Source of the DNA: Dimorphilus gyrociliatus | Taxonomy: Eukaryota > Annelida > Polychaeta > Dinophilidae | Assembly (NCBI GenBank): GCA_904063045.1 | Contig: CAJFCJ010000057.1 | Coordinates: 30,439 to 94,438 of the forward strand | Length of the DNA: 64,000 nucleotides | Direction: 5' to 3' | Shown here: positions 36,575-47,906 of the stretch, one piece after another | How the letters are laid out: the number at the start of each line of letters is the position of its first letter | How positions within the stretch are numbered: the first letter of the stretch is position 1 | Position numbers and translations under genes: made by a program | Notes under the pieces: generated by a model | Databases searched by the model: none | The model's input: the letters and a program-made list of their open reading frames with translations, nothing else | Told to the model about the DNA's origin: nothing

Positions 36575-37160
36575 AGCCTAGTTCAACTTTACTATTTCTT
36601 CTAAACAATCTTTATACAATTTACAAAATTCTTCTATAAATTATTTCCACTTGGAACAGAATATACATACGATTGTCTATGTATATTGCTTATCCTCAAC
36701 ATTTAGGCGTCTACTCTAGGCTTTAGTTTTTTGTCAATAGTGTGTACTCTTCAGTTTGTACTCTTTCAGATTAAAATTTATCGATTCAATACAAATTGTT
36801 TTTATGAAATTCTGGGGTTTATAAGCAAAAGCAATTCTTTCGAAAAGGAAGTAGCGGAATGAGATAAATTTCTCAGCAAACCACTATTTCCCCTGGAAAA
36901 CACGGCCCGGTAGGTTTAACTTAAGAGTAAGAGTTTTTGGAAAATTTTCATTTTAATCTTTTTCATTTGGTGTAGGGCTGAACAGAGGGTTAGCAAGAAA
37001 GAAGCAGGATAACTGAAGGGTTTGGGTTAGGGTTAAACAGCAAGAACTGGACCATTTTCTCCTAGACTCTGTAAATGATACCAAAGCAAACACAAAATTA
37101 CTGTTCAAATGTCGCCATCTGTACACTTACATATAATGATATATCAATATTTAGACTTTA
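36575..37160. other. 3' flank of GMD and repeat-like tract
   Basis: No gene. Around 36,960-37,070 a GC-richer tract includes GGGTTTGGGTTAGGGTTAAA and AAGAACTGGACCATTTTCTC, similar to the short telomere-like and 'ttttct' motifs in other small elements of the window. Confidence 0.35.
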
Positions 37161-37658
37161 TATATATAGGTACATTAGAAAGACTTCTATTTCGTAGGAA
37201 TTACAATGACGGAACTTTAGAAAGACTTTTATTTCGTAGAGTTAGCTTTTAGCACTTTAGAAAGAACTCTATTTCGTAGGAAAAAGACTCTTTGACCATA
37301 ACAGATAGTGACTATTGGGGAATTTGTTAATTCAAATTCAGGAACAGAGAACATAGAAAAGATACATGTCANNNNNNNNNNAACAGGCCTGTCTCATCAG
37401 CATCTGGTGTTTGACCTGCATCTTTTCCATGTTCTTTGTTCCTTTGTTAATTCCCCAAGTAGCCACCATCTGTTACAGTCAAAGAGTCTATTTCTTACAA
37501 AATAGAGTTCTTTCTAAAGTACTAAAAGCTAACTCTACGAAATAAAAGTCTTTCTAAAGTTCCACCACTATAATTCCTACGAAATATAAGTATTTCTATA
37601 GTTGCACCAGTCTAATTCCTATAAAATAGAAGTCTTTTCTAATGTACCCTTATATCTA
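37161..37658. repeat. Foldback (palindromic) element with a gap at its centre
   Basis: The left arm (37,161-37,371) and right arm (37,382-37,658) are inverted copies of each other. Outermost are AGGTACATTAGAAAGACTTC and its partner near 37,640, then repeated internal units of about 40 bp containing TTTAGAAAGACTTTTATTTC, then GACTCTTTGACC...AACAGAT, and an inner segment with AACAAAG and TGCATCTTTTCC-like words. The ten Ns at 37,372-37,381 sit at or near the loop, where a long hairpin would hinder assembly. A single arm recurs at 41,525-41,855 and a decayed piece at 55,425-55,520. Confidence 0.8.
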
Positions 37659-39115
37659 AGTGCACAATTACAATTACCACCATTACCATTTTCAACACTG
37701 ACAATTGGAAACTTGGTTATGTTACATATTTTAAGCTAAAAATTCTAGAGAGTAGCTATTGATCAATTATTTAAAAAAGTATAATATAAAAAATTGTCTT
37801 TGTTGTAAAATATAAAAATCATTTATATTTGGCAAAGAATAATTAACTGAAAATATGTTCAAATATTATGAATTGTTCATAAATCTCAAAATGAATTGTC
37901 TGCCCCACCAATTAACGGAATACTTTGTACTTTGTTGTATTGTAATTGTAGGGATTTCTGGCTCTTCACAACAGTAATTGCTCTTTCCAATCATTTACTA
38001 ATTTGCCAAAGTGCTCAAACAAATAGAACCTTTCAAGTTTGTCCACAAAATACTAACCTATTAGAATAAATTTAATTTTAAATTAATACCAATTTATAAA
38101 AAAATAGTCGAGAGTTTTGCCACTAGAATATGTATTCAGTAATTGAGTTTCCAATCTAATAGTATAGTTTAGTATACTTTTAAAGATTAGAGACTGACAA
38201 GCTTTGGATATGCAATTCCTTATATACATTTACCAAAGCTTGGGTTCAAATGGTCAAAGGAATACAAGGGTGAAATGATGCCTCAGCTCCCCTAGAGCTG
38301 CTTGCTTGTGAAAGTCAAAGTAAGAATTGAATAACACCTTGGAATTGTTTGATTCCCTTTTTTTATCTAGTAATTTTTAAATCTTTAATATGGTGTCATT
38401 TAATTGAGAAACTCCCAAAGCACTGTTTATTTGATTTCATTTCAAGCTAAAATTCTAGTTCATACTGTCACCAATTCATTTTGCACAAATAATTTCCAGA
38501 ATGTTATTTACTCAAAAAGTATTTTAATGAAACAATAATGTAATTGGTAGTAGTTACATAAAGGAGCCAACTCTTGTACTCCTAACACCAAGTGAAAAAA
38601 TATGGTGTATTTTTAGTGTCATATCAGCTAATCCTGATTTAATACAGACCTCTTTTGCTGATTTTTAGAGAAATAGTTAGATCTGTTTGGGATTGTTAGG
38701 GTTGGACAACTTAGTCATCATGGATTTGATTAATATAAGAAACTTGAGGAAAACAATAACAGGTTATTTGTAAATTGTTCACTATTTGATATAGTAAATT
38801 AGGAACTTTTCAAAATGGTAAACAACATTTTATAAATTAATTGGCAATTAAGAAATAATTAGACAAACAATTAATTAATTAATTAACAACTTGTTAGTTT
38901 ACAATGAGGCCATGGACTAATGTCTTTGTTTTGTATGTTTAGCATTATCTTTGAAAATGCAGCTAACAATTATGGAATGTTTATAAATGCAAATCTACCT
39001 GCAAAGTACACAAATAAGTTCTGATTAATTAAGTTTTCTCTAGAACAAATAGTATCAATTTTCTTTCCTCTTTTCTTTTATTAAAGTCAATTAACACTCT
39101 GTTCAAGGTTATTTG
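37659..39115. other. Intergenic, no gene seen
   Basis: AT-rich. The stretch CAAATAGAACCTTTCAAG at about 38,022 matches, in reverse, sequence near 42,170 and in part 41,115, so an old LTR-element flank is likely nearby. No coding exon supported. Confidence 0.4.
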
Positions 39116-40132
39116 ATGATGGAAAAGATGACATCAATAGAAGTTATATATAAAGATGGGGGCTGTTGTTATTTTACAGTTGGCTACAAAATGGAAAATA
39201 TAACATTTTCAACAGACACAATCGATCTAGACTTTTTTAACCCATTTTTTGTTTATATTTCTCTAACTTTTGTTATTGGTGTATCTTCAAATTTTCTAAT
39301 TTTATGTTTTTATAATTTCAAAAAACAAAGTTTTAATGCTAATGATATATTTATAAAAGCTATGGCAATAGTTGATATATCAATATGTGGAATTTGTGGT
39401 CCTTACGCTACTATCCTGGAAATGGGTTTTATTAGAAATGATACAATTTGTAAGATAACTATATTTTTCAAAAATTTTATTCTGGTGACATCATCATTTA
39501 TCTTTGTATTTATTGCTATTGAAAGATGGTTTGCTATTTGCAGACCACTAAGAAAATTGAGTGAAAAACATATAAGAATTATGTTTATGCTAATTGGCTC
39601 ATTTGCATTAGTATCTGGTTCATTTAATGCTATAATTCATAAAATCAGAATTGGCAAAAGATATGATGGTCGAATATTAGAAAATTGCTTTTACAAAAGT
39701 GGCATTATTCACGAAGTTCATAAATATGTTATTTGTTTCCTATATATAGGAACTGTGATAGTATTGTACTTAATTTATGGTCTAATCTATAAAGTTATCA
39801 TTAAGAGAAGTTTCAAATTTAAAAAAATGATTAGACCTAATGACGAAAGAAATATTTCAAAAGAGTTTAAAGCGTTTAGTAAAAATATTAGAACAGTATC
39901 AATGTTGTTTGGTGTTACAACAATTTATCTACTCAGTTGGTTTCCACATTCATTTGAAACTGCTGGTCTATTACCATCCAACATCTTCTTGTATAATATA
40001 TATTTGGTTAATAATTCTTCAAATTTCTTTATTTATATTATATTTCAAGTTTCATTTAGGAAAAAACTAATTCAATTTTTCTTTCCTAAATATCAAATAT
40101 CTAGAAAAGATTCCCAATCAGCTTCTAATTGA
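39116..40132 (+). CDS. Class A (rhodopsin-like) GPCR, single exon
   Basis: About 338 aa from the ATG at 39116. Seven hydrophobic helices are visible. TM1 has S-S-N-F-L-I-L, TM2 has A-M-A-I-V-D-I-S, and TM3 ends I-A-I-E-R-W-F-A-I-C (E-R-W for D-R-Y). TM6 carries L-L-S-W-F-P-H, and TM7 has N-N-S-S-N-F-F-I-Y in place of N-P-x-x-Y. The N-terminus has N-glycosylation sites (N-I-T). The intronless structure and weak TM7 motif resemble invertebrate peptide or orphan class A receptors. No close ligand family can be named. A broken paralogue lies at 51,806-52,284. Confidence 0.85.
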   Translation: MMEKMTSIEVIYKDGGCCYFTVGYKMENITFSTDTIDLDFFNPFFVYISLTFVIGVSSNFLILCFYNFKKQSFNANDIFIKAMAIVDISICGICGPYATILEMGFIRNDTICKITIFFKNFILVTSSFIFVFIAIERWFAICRPLRKLSEKHIRIMFMLIGSFALVSGSFNAIIHKIRIGKRYDGRILENCFYKSGIIHEVHKYVICFLYIGTVIVLYLIYGLIYKVIIKRSFKFKKMIRPNDERNISKEFKAFSKNIRTVSMLFGVTTIYLLSWFPHSFETAGLLPSNIFLYNIYLVNNSSNFFIYIIFQVSFRKKLIQFFFPKYQISRKDSQSASN

Positions 40133-40639
40133 AAAGTATCTTCTGCTTCTAGATATTCATCATCAGTATCTATTTATATAATAATTGTAGTAATGAAAAA
40201 CATGTATGACATTAATGTATTACATTAATAAAAGAAAAAAATTCAATTTTAAATATGAAAACTAGTAGATTTGAATACTTCAATATATTTCATTTCAAAT
40301 GGAATTTTTGATTTGATATTTAAACTTAATACAAGATCAAAACTATTTTTTATCAATATCTTTGTTCCATTCAAAAGATTGTACTCAAACGATACTGCTT
40401 AAAAATAAAATTTTATTATTTAATGAGCATTTGCATTCAGTTGGACATTTAAAGTATGACTCACAATTTAGTTCAGCATTTCCTCTCCTTCAATTAACAA
40501 AAATTGCAATGGAATTATTTAGAGTAGAAACATTGATGGCAGACAGATGTATACATGATAAATTTGCTGAACATTTTTGCAAAAAGCACAAATATTACCA
40601 TTTTCATATTCATCCCAAAATTCATAAATTTTCTTCTAC
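40133..40639. other. 3' flank and uncertain sequence
   Basis: AATAAA at about 40,227 may be the polyadenylation signal of the GPCR. The rest has no supported exon; the plus-strand open frame over 40,362-40,739 overlaps a minus-strand MULE relic and has no recognisable domain. Confidence 0.35.
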
Positions 40640-41090
40640 ATGTTGGCATAGATTTTTTTTAAACTATTGTTTTTTCAACATAAAAACATTCAAAGTTCTA
40701 ATTAAAATCACTACCTTGATTTTTCTAAATACAGCTTGAGAAAAATGAAATAAACATCCACTTTATTTCTGCATTTTTCCAAACAGTCAAAATTTCTTTC
40801 CAAATTGCCCTTTCAAAATCAATTACAAATCTTCCTGGCTGATGATTATCTATTAAATCACAAACTGTCTGAAAAATTTACAAAGAGTAATTAATTAAAG
40901 AATTACTTTAGAAAGACTTATAGAAAAACTTTGATCTTACTTGAAACAATAGTTCATATGCTTTTTTTCTTTTTTGAAGATATAAACACAGTTAATAGTG
41001 GCACTTGTTTTAATGCATCATTTTCTTTCAGCAACCCATGGATGGAGAATATTTGTACAAAAGGATTATGATCATTGTACTTTCCTGCTG
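40640..41090 (-). pseudogene. MULE transposase relic with retained intron positions
   Basis: On the minus strand, about 41,050-40,940 reads as the segment after the first catalytic Asp (A-L-K-Q-V-P-L, then I-S-S-K-K-K), ending in a GT donor at the same place as in the copy at 2790-4691. About 40,870-40,740 carries the second Asp in F-V-I-D-F-E-R-A-I-W-K and, after a one-base shift, the C-x2-H-F-x-Q-A-V helix, again followed by GT. The zinc fingers and the Glu exon are missing. Confidence 0.6.
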
Positions 41091-41188
41091 AGGTTGTAGG
41101 TAAGTACTGGTCCAAATAGAACTGAACCAGGAGTAAGCCACTTAGAAGAGAGATGTAGAATTGATGAAGGATGAATATAGAACCAAAC

Positions 41189-41454
41189 TGTAAGAATAAT
41201 ATAACTGTATTCTAAAGTAATACTAGACCTGTTCACTAAGGGAGTTGATTCAGGACTGAATGCCTGTTACTGCCTACGCCCTGCTTTTATACAATTCCTT
41301 ATCAGTTGTTTATGCCTTGGCTGTCAACAACAAGGGTCTAACCCCAGATAAGGATTGTTCACAACAAACAGGGTCAAGGGTTATCATATTATGCAATAGT
41401 GATGTAAACAACAACAACTTTGTGTAGGTTACCCCTCAAGGGTCAATTCTTACA
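41189..41454. repeat. Candidate 266-bp LTR (relic of a Ty3/gypsy element)
   Basis: Begins TGTAAGAAT and ends ATTCTTACA, a perfect 9-bp inverted terminal repeat of the TG...CA type, with GC-richer content than its flanks. It lies on the 3' side of a minus-strand gypsy integrase relic (42,210-43,136). No direct duplication is visible at its edges and no second copy was found in the window, so it could be the 3' LTR of that relic or a solo LTR. Confidence 0.5.
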
Positions 41455-41524
41455 TCATATTTATGTAAATAAACACTTGGTGTTGTTGTCAACATGTTTG
41501 TTATGTAACATCTTGTCTGTACCA

Positions 41525-41855
41525 ATTGTGCACTTAGAAACATCAACATAATAATATTTAGACTTAGATATTATAGAACTTTAGAAAGGCTTTTATTTCG
41601 TAGCAATTATAATGGTGGAAGTTTAGAAAAAGTCTTATTTCATAGAAATTATAATGGTGGAAGTTTAGAAAGACATTTATTTAGTAGAAATAGAGCCTAG
41701 AACTTTAAAAAGGCTTTTATTTCGTAGTAAACATATTCTTTGACCAAAACAGATGTTGCATTATAGAATTAACAATGGAACAAACAATATAGAAAAAATG
41801 CATGTCAAAATTATTACATCTTATTCAAAAACAGATGCCAAAGAGGTAGGCTTGT
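41525..41855. repeat. Single arm of the foldback element
   Basis: Same order of parts as one arm of the palindrome at 37,161-37,658: GTGCACTTAG, three to four units with TTTAGAAAGGCTTTTATTTC, then CTTTGACCAAAACAGAT, GGAACAAACAATATAG and a tail ending GGTAGGCTTGTT. The inverted partner arm is absent. Confidence 0.7.
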
Positions 41856-42209
41856 TTTTGCAGTGCCACATGTTAGCCAGCAGTGATGCAATAGTTTTTC
41901 ATGTCTTTGTTATATGTGCATTGTGAGACTGTTACATTTCAACTTCATAATCTTTTGACCAAGTGAATCCAAGCTTTGGTAAATGTATAAAAGGAAATAC
42001 ATTTCCCCAGTTTGGCAGTTCAGTTCTTAACGGTTAACTGGTTGTTTAAACTTGCTAATTTAGAACTAGAAACTCATTTACTCAATACATATCCTTTAAA
42101 TGAAATACTGGCATTTTGTTGATTAATTTCTACTGAAATTACATTTGTTAAGACTACTTGTGGACGAATTTGAAAGGTTCTATTTGGACCAGTACTTTGG
42201 CTTATTGGT

Positions 42210-43136
42210 AAATGATTGGTGAGGACGAATTAAATCATAACGAACTCGAAATTCCTACAATTACAATACAACAAAGTACAGTTTTATTAACTCTATCTCT
42301 GTATTCCTTCTTTTTCAAAGCAGATTTACAAAGTGCAGCAGTTCTGATTTCTTCCATTTCATGCTTTCTATCAAGTAGGAAATTTGTTGTTGGTTCTAAT
42401 CTTGGGATTTCCATTAATAGATCTAAAATGTTACTATTTTTTAATCCAAATAATATTTCATGTGGGGTTTTGCCAGTGCTTCCAACTGGAATTTGGTTTA
42501 AGCATGTTTGAATTATTGGTAATTGTCTTGTTCAATCTGTCAATTGTTCCATAACTACATGTTTATGTAGTGCTTTGCAAATTTGCAAATTCTTTCTGTC
42601 TACCATTCCATTGCTTTGGCTATGAAATGCTATTGTTTTAATTTTTCTTATTCCCATTGATGATACCATTTCTGTTCCCCAAGAAAATTCCTTCCTTGAT
42701 CTGTAAGAACTTCTGGAATACCAAATATTGGAAAATAGTTGAAAAACAAATGTTTGAAAATTTCTTATGCTGTTTGTGTTTTTAGAGGGAATAGATTAGC
42801 AAATCTTGACATGTGATCTATAATGACAAGTATATATTTGTAAGAATCATGTCCAGTCAAAGGTCCCATTATGTCCATAGCCATTCTTTTGCATTGGTAG
42901 AGTTGGATGAGGTGTTTCAACCAACAAGTGTTCCCTGGTGCTCTTAATTGCTCATAAAATTCACAATTCTTTATGTGGTCTTTAATTTTCCTCTTTAATT
43001 TTCGATGCCAAAAGGCTTGTTCTAATGTATGAATTGTTATATCAACACCATAATGCTCAAATAGCTGATGTTGATAAATTTGTCCAAGTAGGACCAAAAA
43101 GGGGTGAGGGTGAGTCATTGCACTGAACAATTTCAA
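42210..43136 (-). pseudogene. Ty3/gypsy integrase relic
   Basis: An open stretch at 42,765-43,136 contains the H-H-C-C integrase finger (C-E-F-Y-E-Q in its second half) and the first catalytic Asp context, M-D-I-M-G-P. Further along the minus strand, with several frame changes and stops, come T-D-Q-G-R-N-F (second Asp, near 42,700) and the region after the catalytic Glu, down to about 42,210. The wording differs from the full element at 57-64 kb, so it is a separate lineage. It is clearly dead. Confidence 0.75.
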
Positions 43137-43592
43137 TAGTACATAGCAGAAAAGGAAGAGATCATTGTGCCCTCATCCATCATAAAGGCCTGATTTGGCA
43201 TCTGTTATAATCAAAAGGTTTTATCTCCAAAGATATTGATGGATTGTTCTTCCCCTAACTCTTGCATATGAATTTTTAACTATGGAGAAAAATTATGACC
43301 ATTTTATCTCAGAAAATTTCTTTTTTAAAGATTGTTAACAAGATGCAGAAAATTGAATTTTGATTAAAACTATATAATTTGTAAAAGAATTTCATTTCGT
43401 AGTTGAGTACTAAACAGTAACAGCTGGTTGACTAAATGTAAAAATTTTTCTGAATATTTATTCAAATTTTGTAAAGTCTGTAATAAATCAATAAATTAAC
43501 AAAGATTCTGGTGGAAGTTGATTGATTGCTTGAGTAAAAAAGATATTGCTGCACTCTGAGATAATATTATATTATATATTTTGCAATAAGAT
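43137..43592. other. Intergenic, no gene seen
   Basis: AT-rich spacer upstream of the VWA gene. No feature recognised beyond stops in all frames. Confidence 0.4.
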
Positions 43593-44516
43593 ATGTGTTC
43601 TCTTTTAAACATTCTCTTTGTTACATTCATTCTTGTTTATAATTTGAATGGCAGCTGCCAACTAACAACACTAGTAACATCAGAAACTGAAATAAATTTA
43701 TATATGGATTCTTCTGGATCAATTCAAAAGGAATATTATGTAAGGTAGATAATTTTTTTATTATTTTAAATTCTATGTTATCCACTTAAAACAGAGAAGT
43801 GAAAAATCCATTATCACATCTAATATCTCAGGTGAGATAAATAAGAATACATTTGAAAAATGATAAATCTTTACAAAAAGAATTTTTTTTTAAAGAAAAA
43901 TATGTGAAAAACTTTGTAAAAACTGGGAGAGCAACTCCTACAACAGAATTAATTTTCATGATAGACTCTTCTACTTCAATAGGACAATTAAATTTTTTAA
44001 TGATGAAATCTTTTTTGGTTAATCTTGTAAATTTATTAAAAATTAACAAGAATAGCATAAGCCTATCTCTCATCAGATATGGTAAAACAACCGACCTTGT
44101 ATTCCATTCACTGTTTGAAACATCATCAATAGTGACAAAGCTAATGGGTATTGAATATATAGGAGGAGGAGGAGGAGTTTGTAATGTTCATAAAGCTCTT
44201 CGTCTCGCCCAAACTAAGGTCTTGGATAAGGCAGCAAAGTCAAGTAAAAAAGTAGTTCTAATTTTAACAAATGATATATGTGATCAGGCAATTGATGAAG
44301 CTAAGGTTAAAAGACATTTACATAATCTTTCATTCTAATCACATTTTTTTTATTTGCTTATAACAGAAATTTAAAAGTTTTGCTCAAATAATTCCAATTG
44401 CCTCTAGCAGCTCTTTTAGTTGTGATCTATTCAAATTTGTATCAACAACTGGCAAATACTATCAGATGTCAGATATCACAACAATAATTCAATTGATTGA
44501 CAAGATGATCAGTTAG
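43593..44516 (+). CDS. Secreted von Willebrand factor A-domain protein
   Basis: Four exons rebuilt in phase: 43593-43739, 43795-43831, 43881-44305, 44367-44516, with introns of 49-61 bp; 252 aa, stop TAG. The N-terminus M-C-S-L-L-N-I-L-F-V-T-F-I-L-V is a signal peptide. There are two D-x-S-x-S sites: D-S-S-G-S-I near residue 36 and the better one, F-M-I-D-S-S-T-S-I-G, in the third exon. That one is followed by the usual VWA helices, S-L-S-L-I-R-Y-G, a G-G-G-G-G turn and K-V-V-L-I-L-T-N-D. The MIDAS looks complete (D-S-S-T-S plus a later D). The protein is probably an extracellular adhesion or matrix protein with one VWA domain and the beginning of another. Confidence 0.8.
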
Positions 44517-44982
44517 ATTTCAGAGCTAGGATTAGGTTTTTGGTGCTATGGTTGTTCATGGGTATGGCAAATCTCTGATTTAGAAATAGAAAAATTGTTG
44601 AACAATAAACAACTAACAGAATACCATTGAATTTTTTGTCAATTAAGCAAAATTTTATGGTAGCGCCTTCTAGCGATTATAGTAGTGTTGCCTGACAGCC
44701 TACAAAAAATGATTTTAAGCTATTTTTAATGTTTATGTTGTTATAGTTTTCAATTTATTGATATATAGGCTTGAAAAGAGAGAAAAATTCTTTTCCTACA
44801 ATTACAATACAACAAAGTACAGGTTAGGATGGGGTGCAGATTTAGAAACAAGAATGTATGTGTGTACCAGTTATTTCACAATTCTGAATTTGTTTCCAGA
44901 CAATCTTCTTAGATTTCCTGAGGTTTGCATCTAGCATCCAATCATCACTATGTAGTTAGTAAACTGTCAACTAAGATTGTCC
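44517..44982. other. Repeat-rich spacer with possible LTR remnant
   Basis: About 44,880-44,960 contains GAGGTTTGCATCTAGCATCC followed by AATCATCACT, close to GAGGTTTGTCTCTGACATCC plus AATCATCACT in the LTR at 56,938-57,496, so a worn LTR piece of that family is likely. TTCCTACAATTACAATACAA at about 44,798 also occurs at 42,252. Confidence 0.45.
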
Positions 44983-46392
44983 CTATTGATTTTTACATAT
45001 TTGTTGATTGGTAATCCAGAAAACTGAAGAATGCAAACCTGGTGACATAGCTGCATCAATTCCTATATTTTTAAAAATAGCATTTAATCTTCCAGTAAAT
45101 GATGTTAATTTTAAATTTGAATGAATATATTTAAAAATTGTTTCATTTTTTCCAATTAAACTAAATTGAATTTTTAATTTATTTGCAGTTTGATTCTTGA
45201 GCATTACGTAATGATGACAATTTATTGCAAAAATTTTAGTGTCATAATAGCTATATTTTCTTTTGAATTTTTGACAATCACTCCATTCCTGACTGTTATT
45301 TGAGCATCTGTAAACATTTGTTTCATATTCTGTGTAGAAAATATCCCAATATCTAAAACTTTGAAAAACAAATGAATTATTTCCAGTTATCTTCCATTCA
45401 AACATTGTTTGAAAACTGTTACAGATTGATTTAAATGTTTGAATTTTATCGTCCAATGAATGAAATTCAAATAGTAATGGAATAAATATATTTTGATAGT
45501 ACTCTCCAATAAAAAATAAATCTTTGGCAACATTTAAATTGTATTTCAAATATTTTGAATTTCTAAATACAATTCCATTGTTTTTCTCTTCTTCTAAACA
45601 AGTATCATTTGAACAGAATTTCATGGAATCTTTGGAAAAATTTCCAAATGTAATGGCATTGTTTTCAAAATTAAATTTCAAAATGTTTGAACAAGATTTT
45701 TGATTTTGTTTCAATAGACATTTATATCTATTTCTATTATCTTTCCTTTGGTAGACAATTCCCATATTTTTTGGATTGTTGGACCAAAAATCTGAATAAA
45801 ATGAAAGATTATTTCCATATATATATTTTGTTACAAATACAAACACAACGATTTGGATTTAAAACATTTTATCCCTGAATTCTTATAGGATGAAATATGT
45901 TTTACTTTGAGAAGAGTGCATATATCATTTGTACAAGTCATACTATATATAGTTTCTTTTTTTGGAAAGTTTTGTTTATGAACATCAACCCTCAGTTTGT
46001 CAAATATAAATTTAGATTTAACTCTAGAGCAGAGAGCTCTTATCTCAAATAATCCATTGGGTATCACAAAAAAATATTTTCTATACTTGTGAATATAACA
46101 TTTTACCAATCCTGTACAAAAATCATTAGTGCATACTTTTTCAGAAAATCTACATTTTAATTTTGAGAATTCTTCTTCCTTAACAAGTTTTAATTATAAT
46201 TTGAATAATAAAAAATTGGAAAAATAAAATTATCCATTTAAATATTTAAATATTATTGATGTGGGTTTGTGTGGTTGTTTTTTTTTTTCCAATTTTTACA
46301 ATAAAAGAAGAGTAGGATGGTAAAACCCATGAATAATTTCTTTTATAATATAAAAGTGCCAATAAAATGTATAAAAGATATTTGACATTCAT
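44983..46392 (-). CDS. Orphan secreted Cys-repeat protein (411 aa)
   Basis: Three exons, 46300-46392, 45845-46178 and 44983-45791, join in phase across introns of 121 and 53 bp. Exon 1 is a signal peptide (M-N-V-K-Y-L-L-Y-I-L-L-A-L-L-Y-Y). The mature part has at least three copies of a C-[ST]-N-D-x-C motif (V-C-T-N-D-F-C, T-C-T-N-D-I-C, F-C-S-N-D-T-C), each followed within about 25 residues by a K/Y-rich beta-like stretch, which suggests a repeated small disulfide domain. The last 200 residues have further Cys pairs but no such motif. I recognise no family. The motif and secretion are seen; function is unknown. Confidence 0.65.
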
Positions 46393-47906
46393 ATGTTCTA
46401 TATTGTTTAATGATTTTTCTTCATCTATCCTGAACAGTATGTTTATAGGCCTATCTTTTATGGAATTATAAAAATGAACAATAAACACAATATATTTTAA
46501 TTAAATCACGAAATTGTTGATGTTTATTAATTAATATCTATATTTAGATTTTTAATTTAATGATACATGAGAAAAATGTGTAGATTTTGATGTAGTGACA
46601 TTTTGATTTTTGGTTAAATTTGGGTATTTTATTAATTTAGTGTTACAACATTATTTGCTTCAATCATTGGTTTTGATTTTAGATATTAGTGTTAAAAACA
46701 TCTTTCCTTATCAAATCATTCAATGTAGAATCTTGGATGTGCACAGTAATTTTTTGTATAAAAGAAACTTTTGTGGTGAGTATTTGAAAAGAAGTTTGGG
46801 GATAATAGATATGTAAAATTTAAAAAATGTTTTTGTTAATGATATTCTTACCTTGAAGTGATGAAAATTTGAGAAGTCTATCCAGAGGTATTCAACTCTC
46901 CTAATTTTTTTTTGGTCTTGCTTGTAATGAAACTTGATAAATATCTTTTGCAGGTAATATTTTAAACAAGCAATGCTTTGTATGAAATCAAAACAGGAAA
47001 TAGTTCCTCAACAAAATGGAGTACCTGTTATTGCATAATTTGTTTTATTACAATAATTAAGAAAACTTATGGTATCTCAGAAATTGCTCAAAAATTGATA
47101 CAGCAAAGGGGCAACTCAATGATCTTTGGAATTTGAACAAAGATATGGGTTCTATCAAATCAATGTTCAAAGAGGCATGGCAAAAAGACAATGAGAAGAT
47201 TGAAATTGAGAAGCAAGAGTTTGAAGGTATGAAACCATGCAATGGTAGGAGATGCCTAGTGTATTTAATTGGTGATATTGTTATAGTATTGTAATACAGG
47301 TTCTCTTAAGACCTAACACTTGCAACCTAACCCGTAATTTTTTCCTGTCATTTCACAGTTATGTTGCAAATAGATATAATGGGGTCAGGTGCCAACATTG
47401 TTGAAAAATATCCTAACTGTTTGTTAAAAAAGATGGAATATTTTCAAATTTCAACAGATTAACAAAACGGATTATCAGTAATCTTTATATAATCATTAGA
47501 AATTTTAGGCTGCTGGATACTAATGGTACATTTCTTTGTTGTTGAATTCAATAAATTTCCATCTTCTCTTCTGTTTGCATTTATAAAAATATTTCCAACA
47601 ATTATAACATGCAAATTACTATTAATTCCATTCACTGAAATGATGGCGCTATTTTAATCATATATATCATTACCAATTAGAAGGAAAAGATTGAATTCTT
47701 AGGAATATGATTTTTGTGATCTTGAAAGCTGTCAACAACTCTTATGAAAGACGGAATCTTTTATTAGAAGATTACCATAATGCTGCATTTGAGTTTATAA
47801 TATTCAATATGGATACTTTTTTCAAGTTTTTTTTATAATTATGCCATTATTTAAGCCATGATTCTCTATATGAAGGGAAAGAGTAGGGAAGAACTCTATT
47901 AGTAAA
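46393..47906. other. Long spacer, possibly one coiled-coil exon
   Basis: Mostly AT-rich. At about 47,075-47,226 a plus-strand frame between an AG and a GT reads as a charged helix (Q-L-N-D-L-W-N-L-N-K-D, A-W-Q-K-D-N-E-K-I-E-I-E). A similar short charged frame, flanked by AG and GT, lies at 48,926-49,013 (M-V-E-K-R-M-D-D-L-A-F-K-V). They could be two exons of a gene split by the receptor duplicate inserted at 47.9-48.7 kb. Weak evidence. Confidence 0.3.

Noticed and set aside
40362-40739. His/Cys-rich plus-strand open frame, possible zinc protein
   Set aside because: The His and Cys spacing fits no finger, and it overlaps a MULE relic on the other strand.
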